A DNA stretch of 54,056 nucleotides, from positions 1 through 54,056 of the forward strand of contig JABSOW010000026.1 of assembly GCA_013215465.1 (NCBI GenBank). Reading direction: 5' to 3'. The first letter of the stretch is position 1; every line of letters starts with the position of its first letter. This document shows, piece after piece, positions 19,370-28,908 of this stretch. Under the pieces are notes generated by a model. That model was not told the origin of the DNA. It did no database searches and saw nothing but the letters and a program-made list of their open reading frames with translations. This DNA is from Colwellia sp. Its GTDB lineage: Bacteria; Pseudomonadota; Gammaproteobacteria; Enterobacterales; Alteromonadaceae. A program made the position numbers and the translations under genes.

Positions 19370-20170
19370 ATGACTCATCCAAAAAAAACCACAAACAATC
19401 CTAATTATAATCAAATAAAACAGCCTATTGCCAATAGTGGTATGGGATATTTCTTTAAAGGCTTTGAACTTATTCAATTAAAAGGCATACGCCGCTTTGT
19501 CTTCATTCCGTTACTAATCAATCTACTATTATTTAGTGTCGCTTTCTATTTTATGTTCATGGAACTTGAACACTACATGACAATATTAATTGACTGGCTA
19601 CCCAATTGGTTAAGTTGGCTTAGCTCTGTATTATGGCCACTTGCGGTGATCACCATATTAATTGTTTTTTCATTTATATTTAGTACTGCGGCTAATTGGC
19701 TTGCCGCACCTTTTAATGGTTTACTCTCAGAAAAAATAGAGCTGCTTTTACTTAAAGAAAAGGCGCGGGAAATACCAATCGTCGATGACAACATGATGGA
19801 CATTGTTAAAGATATTCCCAGAACCCTTAATCGTGAACTGCAAAAACTCACTTATTACTTACCACGCGCTATTGGTTTTTTTATATTACTGTGGATTTTA
19901 CCTATTATTGGTCAAGTGATGTGGTTTTTATTTGTTGCTTGGATGATGGCAGTACAATACAAAGACTACCCTTTTGATAATCACAAAATTTCTTTTACCG
20001 TGATGAAGCAAACGATACAAGCACAGCGAAAGTTGAGTTATGGCTTTGGCGTTAGTGTCGCAGTATTTTCAATGTTACCCTTGGTTAACTTAATTGTTAT
20101 GCCTGTTGCTATTTGTGGTGCCACTGCATTGTGGGTTGATCACTACCGTGATGACTTTATACCTAGTTGA
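19370..20170 (+). CDS. cysZ: Sulfate transporter CysZ
   Basis: CysZ is an inner membrane sulfate importer feeding cysteine synthesis. The 266-residue protein carries the family motifs GYFFKGFELIQLKGIRRFV, NWLAAPFNGLLSEKIE and the ending MPVAICGATALWVDH. It has about four hydrophobic segments. The N-terminal 20 residues are polar and variable. It is divergent from zipA-ligA, as in E. coli relatives. The downstream small secreted protein may share its transcript (67-base gap). Confidence 0.93.
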   Translation: MTHPKKTTNNPNYNQIKQPIANSGMGYFFKGFELIQLKGIRRFVFIPLLINLLLFSVAFYFMFMELEHYMTILIDWLPNWLSWLSSVLWPLAVITILIVFSFIFSTAANWLAAPFNGLLSEKIELLLLKEKAREIPIVDDNMMDIVKDIPRTLNRELQKLTYYLPRAIGFFILLWILPIIGQVMWFLFVAWMMAVQYKDYPFDNHKISFTVMKQTIQAQRKLSYGFGVSVAVFSMLPLVNLIVMPVAICGATALWVDHYRDDFIPS

Positions 20171-20237
20171 TTGTCGCACTATGGCTATAAATCGTATATA
20201 TTTAAATAAGTTGGCAAAGTTATTATAGGATTATGCA

Positions 20238-20612
20238 ATGAACAATAAGCATTTAAGCAAACTTTCACTATTCGTTAGTACTATTTTACTGAGTTGTAGC
20301 ACAAGTATATATGCCCTAGAAGATAGCGAAGCGAGTACAAACAATATCATTATACCTATGATGACCAATGCCCAAGTTTTTGCTGATTTTACCGATGATA
20401 TACCCGCGGTATTAAATTATTTCACCAACGCATCCGAAGAACAAATAATTGATTTTTATCAACAACATTATAGTGACTCCCTTTCACAAGAAAGAAAACG
20501 CGGTCATTTAACCTTAACTTACCAGCAAGATAAACATAATGTACGTGTCGTTATTTCTCAACAAAATAGAAAACGGCAAGTGGATGTTATTGTTGAGCTA
20601 AAAGAAAAATAG
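20238..20612 (+). CDS. Small exported protein of unknown function
   Basis: The 124 residues begin with a signal peptide (KLSLFVSTILLSCSTSIYA, cleavage probably before LEDSEA). The mature domain shows NAQVFADFTDDIPAVLNYFT, FYQQHYSDSLSQERKRGHLT and a beta-rich, basic end (VRVVISQQNRKRQVDVIVEL). It should be periplasmic. I do not recognise the family. AGGA seven bases before the ATG supports the start. It follows cysZ on the same strand. Confidence 0.6.
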   Translation: MNNKHLSKLSLFVSTILLSCSTSIYALEDSEASTNNIIIPMMTNAQVFADFTDDIPAVLNYFTNASEEQIIDFYQQHYSDSLSQERKRGHLTLTYQQDKHNVRVVISQQNRKRQVDVIVELKEK

Positions 20613-20653
20613 TGTCCTGCGAACAAAGCCACTAACCAGTAATAGCATTCCGA

Positions 20654-20863
20654 TTAAACACTGATATCAATAGAGCGACCACGTCGCTCATCGGCACTTC
20701 CTTGTCTTTGCGTCGCTTTAGTTTCTTCTACTAATTCAATTTGTACTTGTCGACGTTGCTCTGCTATTTGTTGCGCTCTTTGCTCATCTATACGCTCATG
20801 CTGTTGCTGTAACACTTGTGCTACCGCATTCTGCGATGAATCGTTACTTATTGAAGAAACCAT
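20654..20863 (-). CDS. Small glutamine/arginine-rich protein of unknown function
   Basis: The 69-residue product is almost entirely polar and helical (QQQHERIDEQRAQQIAEQRR), consistent with a coiled coil, and ends in a short RRGRSIDISV tail. AAAAAGGAAAAAG upstream of the ATG is a good ribosome site, which makes it a credible gene despite its size. No membrane or signal segment is present. Its opening, SSISNDSSQNAV, resembles the opening of the 122-residue protein at 30549-30917 (ISSAVSQNSV), perhaps by chance. Confidence 0.5.
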   Translation of the reverse strand: MVSSISNDSSQNAVAQVLQQQHERIDEQRAQQIAEQRRQVQIELVEETKATQRQGSADERRGRSIDISV

Positions 20864-21023
20864 AACTTTTTCCTTTTTAGTTGTTTAAAAAACAAACTAG
20901 GCATTAAGATTATAGCAAAATATTCACATTATATTGATGCTAAAAAATAATTGCATAATGCCAAATTACTCGATAACCTTTGACTTCTCATTTCTCAACA
21001 ATTAATAATCAATTAGGCTATTT

Positions 21024-21413
21024 ATGAAAAAACGATTACTGATAATAGTAGCCAGCGGCTTTTTATTTAGTTGCGCCGACACTCGCTCTCACATAACAAC
21101 CAATAAAACAGAGACAAAGATTCAGCAAGCAAAGACAAAAAATGTAACCTATACGTGCAATAGAAATACTCACTTATCCGTCAACTTTACTTATCCAAAT
21201 AATGAAAGCGAGCAAAGTATTGTAATCATCAATGGTTTTGGCAAAAAGGCTATCATTCTCCCGAATAAAGCGATTGCATCCGGTTTCCTTTTTTCTAATG
21301 GTAAATATACTTTGCGTGGTAAAGGAGAAAAAATCACCTGGACTGTCGGGCGTATGGCACCTTTTCAATGTTCAGTCAACGATAAACTCACCCTTAAAGA
21401 AAACGTAAAGTAA
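21024..21413 (+). CDS. mliC: MliC-type C-type lysozyme inhibitor lipoprotein
   Basis: The protein starts with a lipoprotein signal (LLIIVASGFLFSC, lipobox cysteine at 17, followed by AD). The mature part has the MliC domain: VTYTCNRNTHLSVNFTYPN, a central IVIINGFGKKAIILPNKAIA, SGFLFSNGKYTLRGKGEKIT, and a second cysteine in FQCSVND. MliC/PliC proteins bind and block host or predator C-type lysozyme from the envelope. The aspartate after the lipobox cysteine is not at +2 (that is Ala), so outer membrane sorting is expected. Its 129 residues fit the family. Confidence 0.78.
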   Translation: MKKRLLIIVASGFLFSCADTRSHITTNKTETKIQQAKTKNVTYTCNRNTHLSVNFTYPNNESEQSIVIINGFGKKAIILPNKAIASGFLFSNGKYTLRGKGEKITWTVGRMAPFQCSVNDKLTLKENVK

Positions 21414-21513
21414 AACATATTTTTTTTCTGGGTTAAGATAAAGTAAAAAGCAATTTAACGCTATGTTAAACTAGTCACCAAAGAATTTTTAAGCGCTTAT
21501 TTAAGGTACCACC

Positions 21514-21828
21514 ATGAGAAAAACATTTTCATTAACCCATGAAAAAATCAAAAGCCCACGACTTGTTGATGCGATCAAGCATGAGGTAAAAAAATACCTT
21601 AAAAGAGAAAGAAACAAAAAGTTACCTGAAGATGTTGATTTTTGGGATTTTGATTGTAAATACGGACACACTAAAGAATCAGCCGAAGTTATCCATACTT
21701 CAGCGCTCAACAAGAGTATTGATGATGCCGTACAAAATGAGCTAACAAGTTTTTACATGGAAATTTTAGTAAAGCCGGGTAAGAGAACGAAAAAGCCAAT
21801 TGAAGATAGTGATGATGGTGAAGAGTAA
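21514..21828 (+). CDS. Conserved small protein, DUF6172-like
   Basis: The 104-residue cytosolic protein starts MRKTFSLTHEKIKSPRLVDA and continues with KHEVKKYLKRERNKKLPEDV and DFWDFDCKYG. This matches my memory of the DUF6172 family, whose function is unknown. The C-terminal tail is acidic (EDSDDGEE). AAGG six bases before the ATG supports the start. The gene stands alone, convergent with sohB. Confidence 0.65.
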   Translation: MRKTFSLTHEKIKSPRLVDAIKHEVKKYLKRERNKKLPEDVDFWDFDCKYGHTKESAEVIHTSALNKSIDDAVQNELTSFYMEILVKPGKRTKKPIEDSDDGEE

Positions 21829-21915
21829 CCAGTAATTAAATACTGATATGTTAAGTAGAAATCGCTGAAATTTCACGATCTCTACTTTACATCATTGACA
21901 GAAAAACTGAATAGA

Positions 21916-22980
21916 CTAACTTGGAAAAACACGATTCTTTTGTAATAACTTACCCAAAATACCTTCTACAGATAAAGAGGCTGCTTTAGCAAACTTTTCA
22001 GCTAAACCTTTTTTTACTTCATACTTAATGGCAACTACTTTGTGGCTTTTACTAATATTTTGTAAATAATCATCGCTTGTTTGAATAGTATCAACTAGAC
22101 CTAATTCTAAGGCTTTAGTACCAAACCAATGCTCTCCTGTGGCAACTTTGTTTAGATCTAAACTTGCTCTATGTTCACTGACAAAGTTTTTAAATAACAC
22201 GTGAGTTTCTTCAAGTTCTTCAATAAATTTTTCTTTACCTTTTTCAGTGTTTTCACCAAACATTGTGACCGTACGTTTAAACTCACCTGCGGTAAACTGC
22301 TCAAAATCAATATTATGTTTCTTTAACAGCTTATTAAAATTAGGCAACTGGGCAATAACACCAATTGAGCCAAGAATAGCAAATGGGGCTGCGATAATTT
22401 TATTCGCCACACAGGCCATCATATAACCACCTGAGGCAGCTACTTTATCTACAGAAACAGTGAGAGGAATATCATGTTGGCGAATCCGGTCTAATTGCGA
22501 CGATGCTAAACCGTAACCATGCACCATACCGCCACCACTTTCTAAGCGTACAAAAACTTCATCTTCTTTAGTCGCAACCGACAAGATAGCAGAAACTTCT
22601 TCACGTAGTGAACTGACTTCTTTAGCATCAATACTGCCTTTGAAATCAATAACAAATACTTTAGATTTACCTGGTATGACACCATCATGGTCAAGTGTCG
22701 ATTTTTTCTTTGCTGACAGTTTATCTTCTTTAGCTTTTTTCTTTGCTAAGAGCTTATCTGCTTTTTCTTTTTGCTTTAACTCTTCTTTATTTAATAATGC
22801 ATGAATAACCTCTTGCTCAACCTCTTCAAATTGCTCTGATAAGTCAGTGATTTCCAACTCACCTTTTTTATGTTTTTGTTTTATTGCTGATGCAGCAATA
22901 ACCGCAATAATTGCAATAAAGGCTAAGACAAAGGTGACTGTTTTTGCTAAAAACAAACCATATTCATATAAAAAGTCCAA
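21916..22980 (-). CDS. sohB: Inner-membrane protease SohB (peptidase S49)
   Basis: An N-terminal membrane helix (TVTFVLAFIAIIAVIAASAI) is followed by a lysine-rich charged linker and then the S49 protease domain: RLESGGGMVHGYGLAS, DKVAASGGYMMACVAN with the nucleophile serine, and GSIGVIAQLPNFN. The general-base lysine is in AGEFKRTVTMFGE. SohB faces the periplasm and is related to signal peptide peptidase SppA. The start is TTG at 22980, with AGGAG seven to eight bases upstream. At 354 residues it is close to E. coli SohB. Confidence 0.94.
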   Translation of the reverse strand: MDFLYEYGLFLAKTVTFVLAFIAIIAVIAASAIKQKHKKGELEITDLSEQFEEVEQEVIHALLNKEELKQKEKADKLLAKKKAKEDKLSAKKKSTLDHDGVIPGKSKVFVIDFKGSIDAKEVSSLREEVSAILSVATKEDEVFVRLESGGGMVHGYGLASSQLDRIRQHDIPLTVSVDKVAASGGYMMACVANKIIAAPFAILGSIGVIAQLPNFNKLLKKHNIDFEQFTAGEFKRTVTMFGENTEKGKEKFIEELEETHVLFKNFVSEHRASLDLNKVATGEHWFGTKALELGLVDTIQTSDDYLQNISKSHKVVAIKYEVKKGLAEKFAKAASLSVEGILGKLLQKNRVFPS

Positions 22981-23055
22981 TTTTTTTCTCCTGAGATAAC
23001 ATACTTTAAAATAATAATTTTCGAATGCTAATTATATGGGGCTAAATAGCCATAA

Positions 23056-23081
23056 AAAAACCCTCACGATTGAGGGTTTTT
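23056..23081. terminator. Intrinsic terminator upstream of sohB
   Basis: AAAAACCCTCA (23056-23066), the loop CGAT, and TGAGGGTTTTT (23071-23081) make a perfect 11-base stem with T tracts on both strands. It sits between the leftward VolA-type gene and sohB and would keep their transcripts apart. Confidence 0.85.
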
Positions 23082-23099
23082 CATTTTATCATTAAGTTA

Positions 23100-23363
23100 G
23101 GGTCTATTGACCTTTCGCTGTTAAATTTTGTTCGAGATAAAAGCGTTTTAATCGCGGCGAGTAGTGTGTAGCCTAGTCACTCTAAGCAAATACTACTCAA
23201 CAAAGAGTAAAACGCTTTTAGCCGAATCCTTCGGACAGCGTTTGTTGGACATTTTCACGGCGTTATCGCCTTTTTATGTGGAACAACCACATGACAAAGG
23301 CTCTGCCTTGTATAAATGCCCAACAAACAACTGCAAAAACAATCTCAAAAGTTCAACAGACCC
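23100..23363. mobile_element. MITE-like element with TTA target duplication
   Basis: The 264-base element is bounded by imperfect inverted ends: GGGTCTATTGACCTTTCG at 23100-23117, and the complement of GGGTCTGTTGAACTTTTG at 23346-23363 (15 of 18 match). TTA flanks it on both sides (23097-23099 and 23364-23366), a likely 3-base target duplication. An inner inverted pair, AGCGTTTTA and TAAAACGCT, strengthens the hairpin. It encodes no protein of its own. Its right edge is about seven bases from the lipase stop codon. Confidence 0.75.
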
Positions 23364-23370
23364 TTAAATA

Positions 23371-25911
23371 TTATTTGACAATTTCGCTGTCTACTACGGG
23401 TATAGTGGTGCCGCCAGTAGCTAAGAAAGTGGCAACTTGTGTTTGCATTTCTTTAGTTGCTCTTGCGGCAAACTCTTCGCTAGCAGTAACTCCGTCATAA
23501 TGAGTCGGGTTAATAACAGAGCTATGATGGCCATATAAGAATTTAACCGCACCTGACACTTTCTTTTCTTCATCTCCCGTAGTTTCTTGTGAAACAGCCG
23601 GTAAGTCTAACAAAGTAATTATTGGCTCTGTACCACCTAAAGCAGCAAATGGCGCTATATTGGTAACGACTTGATCCGATAAGTTATCAACACCATTACC
23701 AACAATTTCAATCAAATGGGTTGGTGTTTGAGTTGCCGCTAAGATACCGGTATAGCTAATTGGGTCACCCGAGTCTAACAATGTTTGCGCCGCAAAGGTA
23801 AATTGAGCAAATTGACCATTAAGATCTGCTTGTTGCTCTGAAGTTAAAGCCTCATAGAATTGAAGGTAAACTGCAGTTAATTGCACTTGCGTAGCGGTTG
23901 AATTGTCGTTTTCATCGAGCGGAAACATCGAATCAACCAAAGCTTTAAAATCAGCTGATGCGGCATAGGTTAATTGAGACTTAGCTAAATGAGTAAACGC
24001 TGGAGATTCCATACCAAAATTAGCAAACATTAATCCTGGAGCAACAAAAGATGCTGCAGAAATTTTAAACATGCCATCTATTACAGGGTCTAAGCTAGTA
24101 TTGGCTAGCGCCACAAAGTTAATGCCAGTAATAGCACCAAGGGATAAGCCAAAGAAGTGAACTTTTGAGCGATCAATTCCTAAATCCATCGGGTTGCCAG
24201 ATATATCAACTGCCCCGACAAAATTTAAGCCAAACCTAAGACCAAGCATGTCGGCATTAGCTTGTTTGAAGTTATCACGTGCTGAAGGTAAATAACTCAG
24301 ATTAGCAAAATGAAATGGTGAAATTGACGCATTGATATCATCATTACCATCAAAATCCAAATCAAAACCACGGGTACCATGTAAGGGTAAATCAATAGCA
24401 ACTGTTGCCAAGCCATTTATTGATAACACCCCAGTTATCAATAACATATGTTCTTTATTCATTTTGAAGCCATGTTGTAAAATAACCACTGGCCAACCAT
24501 TTTCAGGTTTCACTAAGTCAGCTAAGCCCATAGCGTTTCGAACAATGTTCGCTTGGGCAATATCAGGCGTTGTTAATTGCACCTCTAACTCGCCAGGGTC
24601 GCCAATCCACGGCATATCACTTGCCGGACTTGCTGCCGGTACTGGATTAAACTTGGTGATATGGCGTTTAGTATCAAGTGGAAATAGTGAACTTAAATCT
24701 CGTAGCCCTGGTGCAGCTAACCCTTTAGCTTCAGAAATTGCGATACAAGTTGCATCAGATACTGAGCCGGGAATAGCTTGGGCAGGAATAGCATCAGGAT
24801 TTAACGCTGCTAATCCCGCTAACATTGCGCCAGAGTCACACAAGGCTTTAATATGACTATTAACAGGCGCTTTGGGGTTAGCAAAGCTTGGTATGCCCAG
24901 ATAATAAGGTAAGGTGATACTTCCCTTCATATAATTAGCACTTTTATAAAGTTGTACCGACTCAGGAGGAATCGTACCCGCTAACACATCAGCAACAGAA
25001 TCTATCGTATCTTGAATACTTAATATTGGATAAGAGCCTAGCGCTAAATTAGCGGCCATTAAAGATTTAACAGCAAAATTAGCATCGGATGTCGATTGAG
25101 TGGTCATTGAGAAAGTATAAATAATTGAATCTTTGTCAACGCCTGCAGCAACAACTGCAGTTTCAAAGCTATTGGTCAGGCCTTGTAACTGTAATTGTGA
25201 AGGGGTAGCTAATGGGTGAGTAGTGATATCTTGGCGTACCGATTCATAAGTAGTTGAGCCCGCGATTGCTTTGCCATTACTGTCTTTTAAATTATCTGTT
25301 AACGTGACAATATACGTTGTTTTGGCATTAAAAGGCTTTAATGGCATGACAATAATACTATCACCTAATTTTTGGGTAATAAAATCTTGGCTATAAGCTA
25401 ACTCATTGACAATTTTACAAGCTAGACCACGTGTTAAATTGGTACAGTCAGCATCGGTTAAATCGCCGCCCATGGTCGCTTCAAAAATACGAACTGAATT
25501 AGGGTTAGCGACACTATCGCCATCAAGAGATGTTCCTTGAGGAAAATTAATATCCAGAACAAATGGTTGTGCTACTGACCAGCCATCAAGTGTTCCTAAA
25601 CTTGTCTTAGGATCCCCATAGTTAGGATTTTCAATTTCACTGCCATCTTCAAGTTTTTCCCCTGCTATAATATTACCTTCTGCATCCCTTGTTACTGGCA
25701 TATGCAGAGTACCATCAGGTGAATCCCCGAATAATAAATCATTCGGTACTGACAAAATGCCATTGGCCGGGTCAAAAATAACTCTCGCAGAAGCAACTAT
25801 GGGTGCTGAATTATTGACGGCATCATTTTTTACATCTTCAATTGTTTCACTACCACAACCACTTAAACTAAGTGTGCTGATAGCAGCGAGACTAAGAACA
25901 AAATTTTTCAT
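23371..25911 (-). CDS. VolA/Pla-1-type surface lipase lipoprotein
   Basis: The 846-residue protein opens with a lipoprotein signal (AAISTLSLSGC, then GSE). The N-terminal region includes VIFDPANGILSVPNDLLFGD, the opening typical of VolA/Pla-1/cef extracellular lipases. The C-terminal alpha/beta hydrolase part carries the nucleophile elbow FFGLSLGAITGIN, an upstream GWPVVILQHGFKMNKE oxyanion loop, and a candidate catalytic histidine in YGHHSSVINPTHYD. Vibrio VolA releases fatty acids from lysophospholipid at the cell surface. The substrate here is inferred from family. GGGGAGAT before the ATG is a strong ribosome site. The linker between signal and domain is low in complexity. Confidence 0.82.
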   Translation of the reverse strand: MKNFVLSLAAISTLSLSGCGSETIEDVKNDAVNNSAPIVASARVIFDPANGILSVPNDLLFGDSPDGTLHMPVTRDAEGNIIAGEKLEDGSEIENPNYGDPKTSLGTLDGWSVAQPFVLDINFPQGTSLDGDSVANPNSVRIFEATMGGDLTDADCTNLTRGLACKIVNELAYSQDFITQKLGDSIIVMPLKPFNAKTTYIVTLTDNLKDSNGKAIAGSTTYESVRQDITTHPLATPSQLQLQGLTNSFETAVVAAGVDKDSIIYTFSMTTQSTSDANFAVKSLMAANLALGSYPILSIQDTIDSVADVLAGTIPPESVQLYKSANYMKGSITLPYYLGIPSFANPKAPVNSHIKALCDSGAMLAGLAALNPDAIPAQAIPGSVSDATCIAISEAKGLAAPGLRDLSSLFPLDTKRHITKFNPVPAASPASDMPWIGDPGELEVQLTTPDIAQANIVRNAMGLADLVKPENGWPVVILQHGFKMNKEHMLLITGVLSINGLATVAIDLPLHGTRGFDLDFDGNDDINASISPFHFANLSYLPSARDNFKQANADMLGLRFGLNFVGAVDISGNPMDLGIDRSKVHFFGLSLGAITGINFVALANTSLDPVIDGMFKISAASFVAPGLMFANFGMESPAFTHLAKSQLTYAASADFKALVDSMFPLDENDNSTATQVQLTAVYLQFYEALTSEQQADLNGQFAQFTFAAQTLLDSGDPISYTGILAATQTPTHLIEIVGNGVDNLSDQVVTNIAPFAALGGTEPIITLLDLPAVSQETTGDEEKKVSGAVKFLYGHHSSVINPTHYDGVTASEEFAARATKEMQTQVATFLATGGTTIPVVDSEIVK

Positions 25912-26264
25912 TTTATCTCCCCAAGGCCAAATTTAATTTCTATTATTTTTTAATAATTATGATTATATCGCTATTTTCTTTACTAACTTTTAGCTATTTT
26001 AGTAATAGGTGAACACTAAAACAACTCGTTAGACCAGTTACTAAACTTAACGCAAGCACTGACAATGTGCCAGTTTTTTTTACAGTTTTAGTTAATATAT
26101 TTTACTTTTTTATTACTTTTGTTATTTTTATTGAATAGAATTCAAATTTGAGAAAATAATCATTGCAAAAATAATGAAAAGAAACCTTTCCCCCGTCATT
26201 GAAAAAGCCACCGCACAGGGTAGAATAGCCAAAATTAATTATTTACTCGAACCCAGAGCAAAAC
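25912..26264. other. Divergent intergenic region volA-like / yciK
   Basis: About 350 AT-rich bases hold the promoters of the two divergent genes. Long T tracts (26070-26130) are evident. No repeat, hairpin or known operator could be recognised. Confidence 0.3.
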
Positions 26265-27002
26265 ATGTTTGATTATTCCATTACCGAAAATTGTTTATCT
26301 AATAAAACCATACTGGTGACTGGTGCTGGTGCTGGCATTGGTCGTGAAGCGGCATTAAGCTACGCAAAACTTGGCGCAACAGTTATTCTCTTAGGCAAAA
26401 CAGTAAGTAAACTTGAAGCAGTTTATGATGAAATTATCGCCCTTAAACTAGCTGATCCCGCGATAGTCCCACTAGATTTAAAAGGTGCAACCAAACAAAA
26501 CTATATTGATATGGCTGCTACTATTGTTAGTCAATTTGGCAAGCTAGACGGCGTATTACTTAATGCCTCGATGTTAGGAGAGTTGACACCATTCGCTCAA
26601 ATTCATGAGCAAATATTTAACGATGTAATGCAAGTCAATGTCACAGCACAATATTTATTAGCGCAAGCATTAATACCCGCACTACAATTAGCAGATAATG
26701 CTTCTTTGGTGTTTACATCGTCTGGTGTCGGTAATCAAGGACGTGCTTATTGGGGTGCTTATAGTATTTCTAAATTTGCCACAGAAGGGTTGATGCAAGT
26801 TATTGCAGATGAATATGAAAATTCGAGTCTGCGAGTTAACGCTATTAACCCTGGCGCAACCAAAACCAATATGCGCGCCAGTGCTTACCCGGCTGAAAAT
26901 AAAGATAAACTAGCAACACCCGCTGATATTATGCCACTATATGTTTATTTAATGTCTGATGATAGCCTAACTGTTAATGGTAAAACGCTTAAAGCACAGT
27001 AA
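26265..27002 (+). CDS. yciK: YciK-type short-chain dehydrogenase/reductase
   Basis: A classical SDR of 245 residues. The cofactor motif is TGAGAGIGREAALSYAKLGA, the NAS-type motif is LLNASMLGELTPF, and the active site is FTSSGVGNQGRAYWGAYSIS followed by the lysine of YxxxK. PGATKTNMRASAYP is the YciK-type segment. It is a cytosolic NAD(P)H-dependent oxidoreductase whose substrate is not known even in E. coli. It lies near sohB, as in enterobacteria. It converges on fadD. Confidence 0.9.
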   Translation: MFDYSITENCLSNKTILVTGAGAGIGREAALSYAKLGATVILLGKTVSKLEAVYDEIIALKLADPAIVPLDLKGATKQNYIDMAATIVSQFGKLDGVLLNASMLGELTPFAQIHEQIFNDVMQVNVTAQYLLAQALIPALQLADNASLVFTSSGVGNQGRAYWGAYSISKFATEGLMQVIADEYENSSLRVNAINPGATKTNMRASAYPAENKDKLATPADIMPLYVYLMSDDSLTVNGKTLKAQ

Positions 27003-27016
27003 AACAGTTACGAGTA

Positions 27017-27079
27017 GCGAGTAGCGAGTAACGAAGACACACGGCTGTCAATTAGATGTTTTCGTAACTCGTAACTCGC
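27017..27079. terminator. Inverted repeat between convergent yciK and fadD
   Basis: GCGAGTAGCGAGTAACGAA (27017-27035) pairs with TTCGTAACTCGTAACTCGC (27061-27079), 17 of 19 positions matching. Each arm is itself a tandem of GAGTARC units. It fills the 81-base gap between the two convergent genes, so a shared transcription end is likely although no pure U tract is present. Confidence 0.55.
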
Positions 27080-27083
27080 AGCT

Positions 27084-28739
27084 TTACCTAAGTTCTCTTC
27101 GTAAAATTTTACCAACATTTGTTTTAGGTAACTCATCTCTAAACTCAACCAATTTAGGCACTTTGTAGCTTGTTAGGTTTTCACGACAATGCTTAATTAA
27201 TGTTGCATCATCTAACCCACCTTGCTTAGCAACAACAAATATTTTCACCATTTCGCCACTCGCTTCATGAGGAATGCCAATAGCCGCCACTTCTAACACC
27301 CCTTCATGCATCATGACTACTTCTTCAATTTCATTGGGATAAACGTTAAAACCTGAAACAATAATCATATCTTTTTTACGATCAACTATTTTGAAAAAAC
27401 CTAGCTCATCTACACAAGCAATATCTCCCGTGGCAAGCCAGCCATCATGTAAAACTTCATTGGTAGCATCTTCACGGTTATAATAACCTTTCATAACTTG
27501 CGGGCCTTTTACCCACATCTCACCAGATTCACCAATAGCAGCTTCACTACCGTCATCCCGCATAATTTTAACGTCAGTTGATGGTGCCGGTAAACCAATA
27601 GTGCCATTGTAACTTTCTTGATTATAAGGACTTAAACTCACCATAGGCGCACATTCGGTTAAGCCATAACCTTCGAGTAACCGTATTGAAGTAACTTGCT
27701 GCCAACGTTCAGCAACAGGACGTTGCACTGCCATCCCGCCACCCAGAGCCATTTTCAGATTTGAAAAGTCCAAATCTTTAAAACCGGGAGTATTCAATAA
27801 ACCATTAAACAAGGTATTCACACCGGTAATTGCGGTAAACTTATACTTACCTAGTTCTTTAACAAAACCGGGCATATCACGCGGGTTAGTAATCAGTAAA
27901 TTAGTGCCTCCTAAGGTGAAAAAAGTCAGGCAATTAGCCGTTAAGGCAAAAATATGATAAAGCGGTAACGCAGTAACCACTAACTCACTACCTTCCTCAA
28001 GCATAGGTCTTATCGCGGCTTTTGCTTGCTCTAAATTAGCCACCATATTGCGATGGGTTAACATGGCACCTTTTGATACCCCTGTTGTACCACCGGTATA
28101 TTGCAAAAAGGCCAAATCATCACCACACAGCTCGACCGGCGTAAAAGTTAACTTGCTGCCTTTAGTTAATGCGGCATTAAAGCGAATAGCGTCAGGCAAA
28201 TGAAATGCTGGTACCATTTTTTTAACGTGTTTGACTACCACATTAACGATTAAACCCTTTAGCAAACCTAGACGGTCACCAAGTGAGGTCATAATAACGT
28301 GCTCAATTGGCGTTTTATCAACTATTTTTTCTAATGTCAGGGCGAAATTTTCAATAATCAATATCGCCTTAGCACCAGAATCTTTAAGCTGATGTTGTAA
28401 CTCACGCGCCGTATATAAAGGGTTAACATTAACCACCGTTAAACCCGCAAGCAAAGCGCCAAACAAGGCAATAGGATATTGCAAAGTGTTTGGTATCATG
28501 ATGGCAAATTTATCGCCTTTTTTAAGACCTAAATCTTTTTGTAAATAGGCAGCAAAAGCTGTGGCTTGTTGCGCTAATTCAGCATAGCTAATGTGAGCGC
28601 CCATATTAATAAATGCCGTTTTATCACTATATTGAACGGTATATTTAGTAAACATAGCCACTAAAGAAGGGTATTTATCTGGATTTATATCAAATGGAAC
28701 GCCCGGGGGATAACTTTTTTCTAGCCAAATTTTTTCCAC
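27084..28739 (-). CDS. fadD: Long-chain fatty acid--CoA ligase FadD
   Basis: FadD activates imported long-chain fatty acids to acyl-CoA for beta-oxidation at the inner membrane. It carries the AMP-binding motif [19 protein letters not shown], the adenylation motifs [14 protein letters not shown] and WLATGDIA, and the FadD signature [20 protein letters not shown]. It ends [15 protein letters not shown] set the start at GTG 28739 because GAGGA lies seven bases upstream and the protein then begins [15 protein letters not shown], matching E. coli FadD at its N-terminus (551 residues). Reading on to 28856 would add 39 residues with no family counterpart. It is last in the leftward cluster. Confidence 0.95.
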   Translation of the reverse strand: MEKIWLEKSYPPGVPFDINPDKYPSLVAMFTKYTVQYSDKTAFINMGAHISYAELAQQATAFAAYLQKDLGLKKGDKFAIMIPNTLQYPIALFGALLAGLTVVNVNPLYTARELQHQLKDSGAKAILIIENFALTLEKIVDKTPIEHVIMTSLGDRLGLLKGLIVNVVVKHVKKMVPAFHLPDAIRFNAALTKGSKLTFTPVELCGDDLAFLQYTGGTTGVSKGAMLTHRNMVANLEQAKAAIRPMLEEGSELVVTALPLYHIFALTANCLTFFTLGGTNLLITNPRDMPGFVKELGKYKFTAITGVNTLFNGLLNTPGFKDLDFSNLKMALGGGMAVQRPVAERWQQVTSIRLLEGYGLTECAPMVSLSPYNQESYNGTIGLPAPSTDVKIMRDDGSEAAIGESGEMWVKGPQVMKGYYNREDATNEVLHDGWLATGDIACVDELGFFKIVDRKKDMIIVSGFNVYPNEIEEVVMMHEGVLEVAAIGIPHEASGEMVKIFVVAKQGGLDDATLIKHCRENLTSYKVPKLVEFRDELPKTNVGKILRRELR

Positions 28740-28908
28740 AATATCTTCCTCATAAATCTTTTTAACAACTATTTGACAGTGTAGTCGAGTGTTTTTAGTT
28801 AATACTTCGTATTTATCGAAGTTTTTAATTTCTGACACAGTTTTATCAAATTCCAACTGATACTACCAGTTAAATTTAAACAGTTGTTTGAATATTTATT
28901 AACTTTCA

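Noticed and set aside
26174..26271. Short upstream frame (about 32 codons) overlapping the yciK start
   Set aside because: It ends at a TGA within the first codons of yciK, which recalls translational coupling, but its ATG lacks any ribosome site and the peptide shows no recognisable feature.
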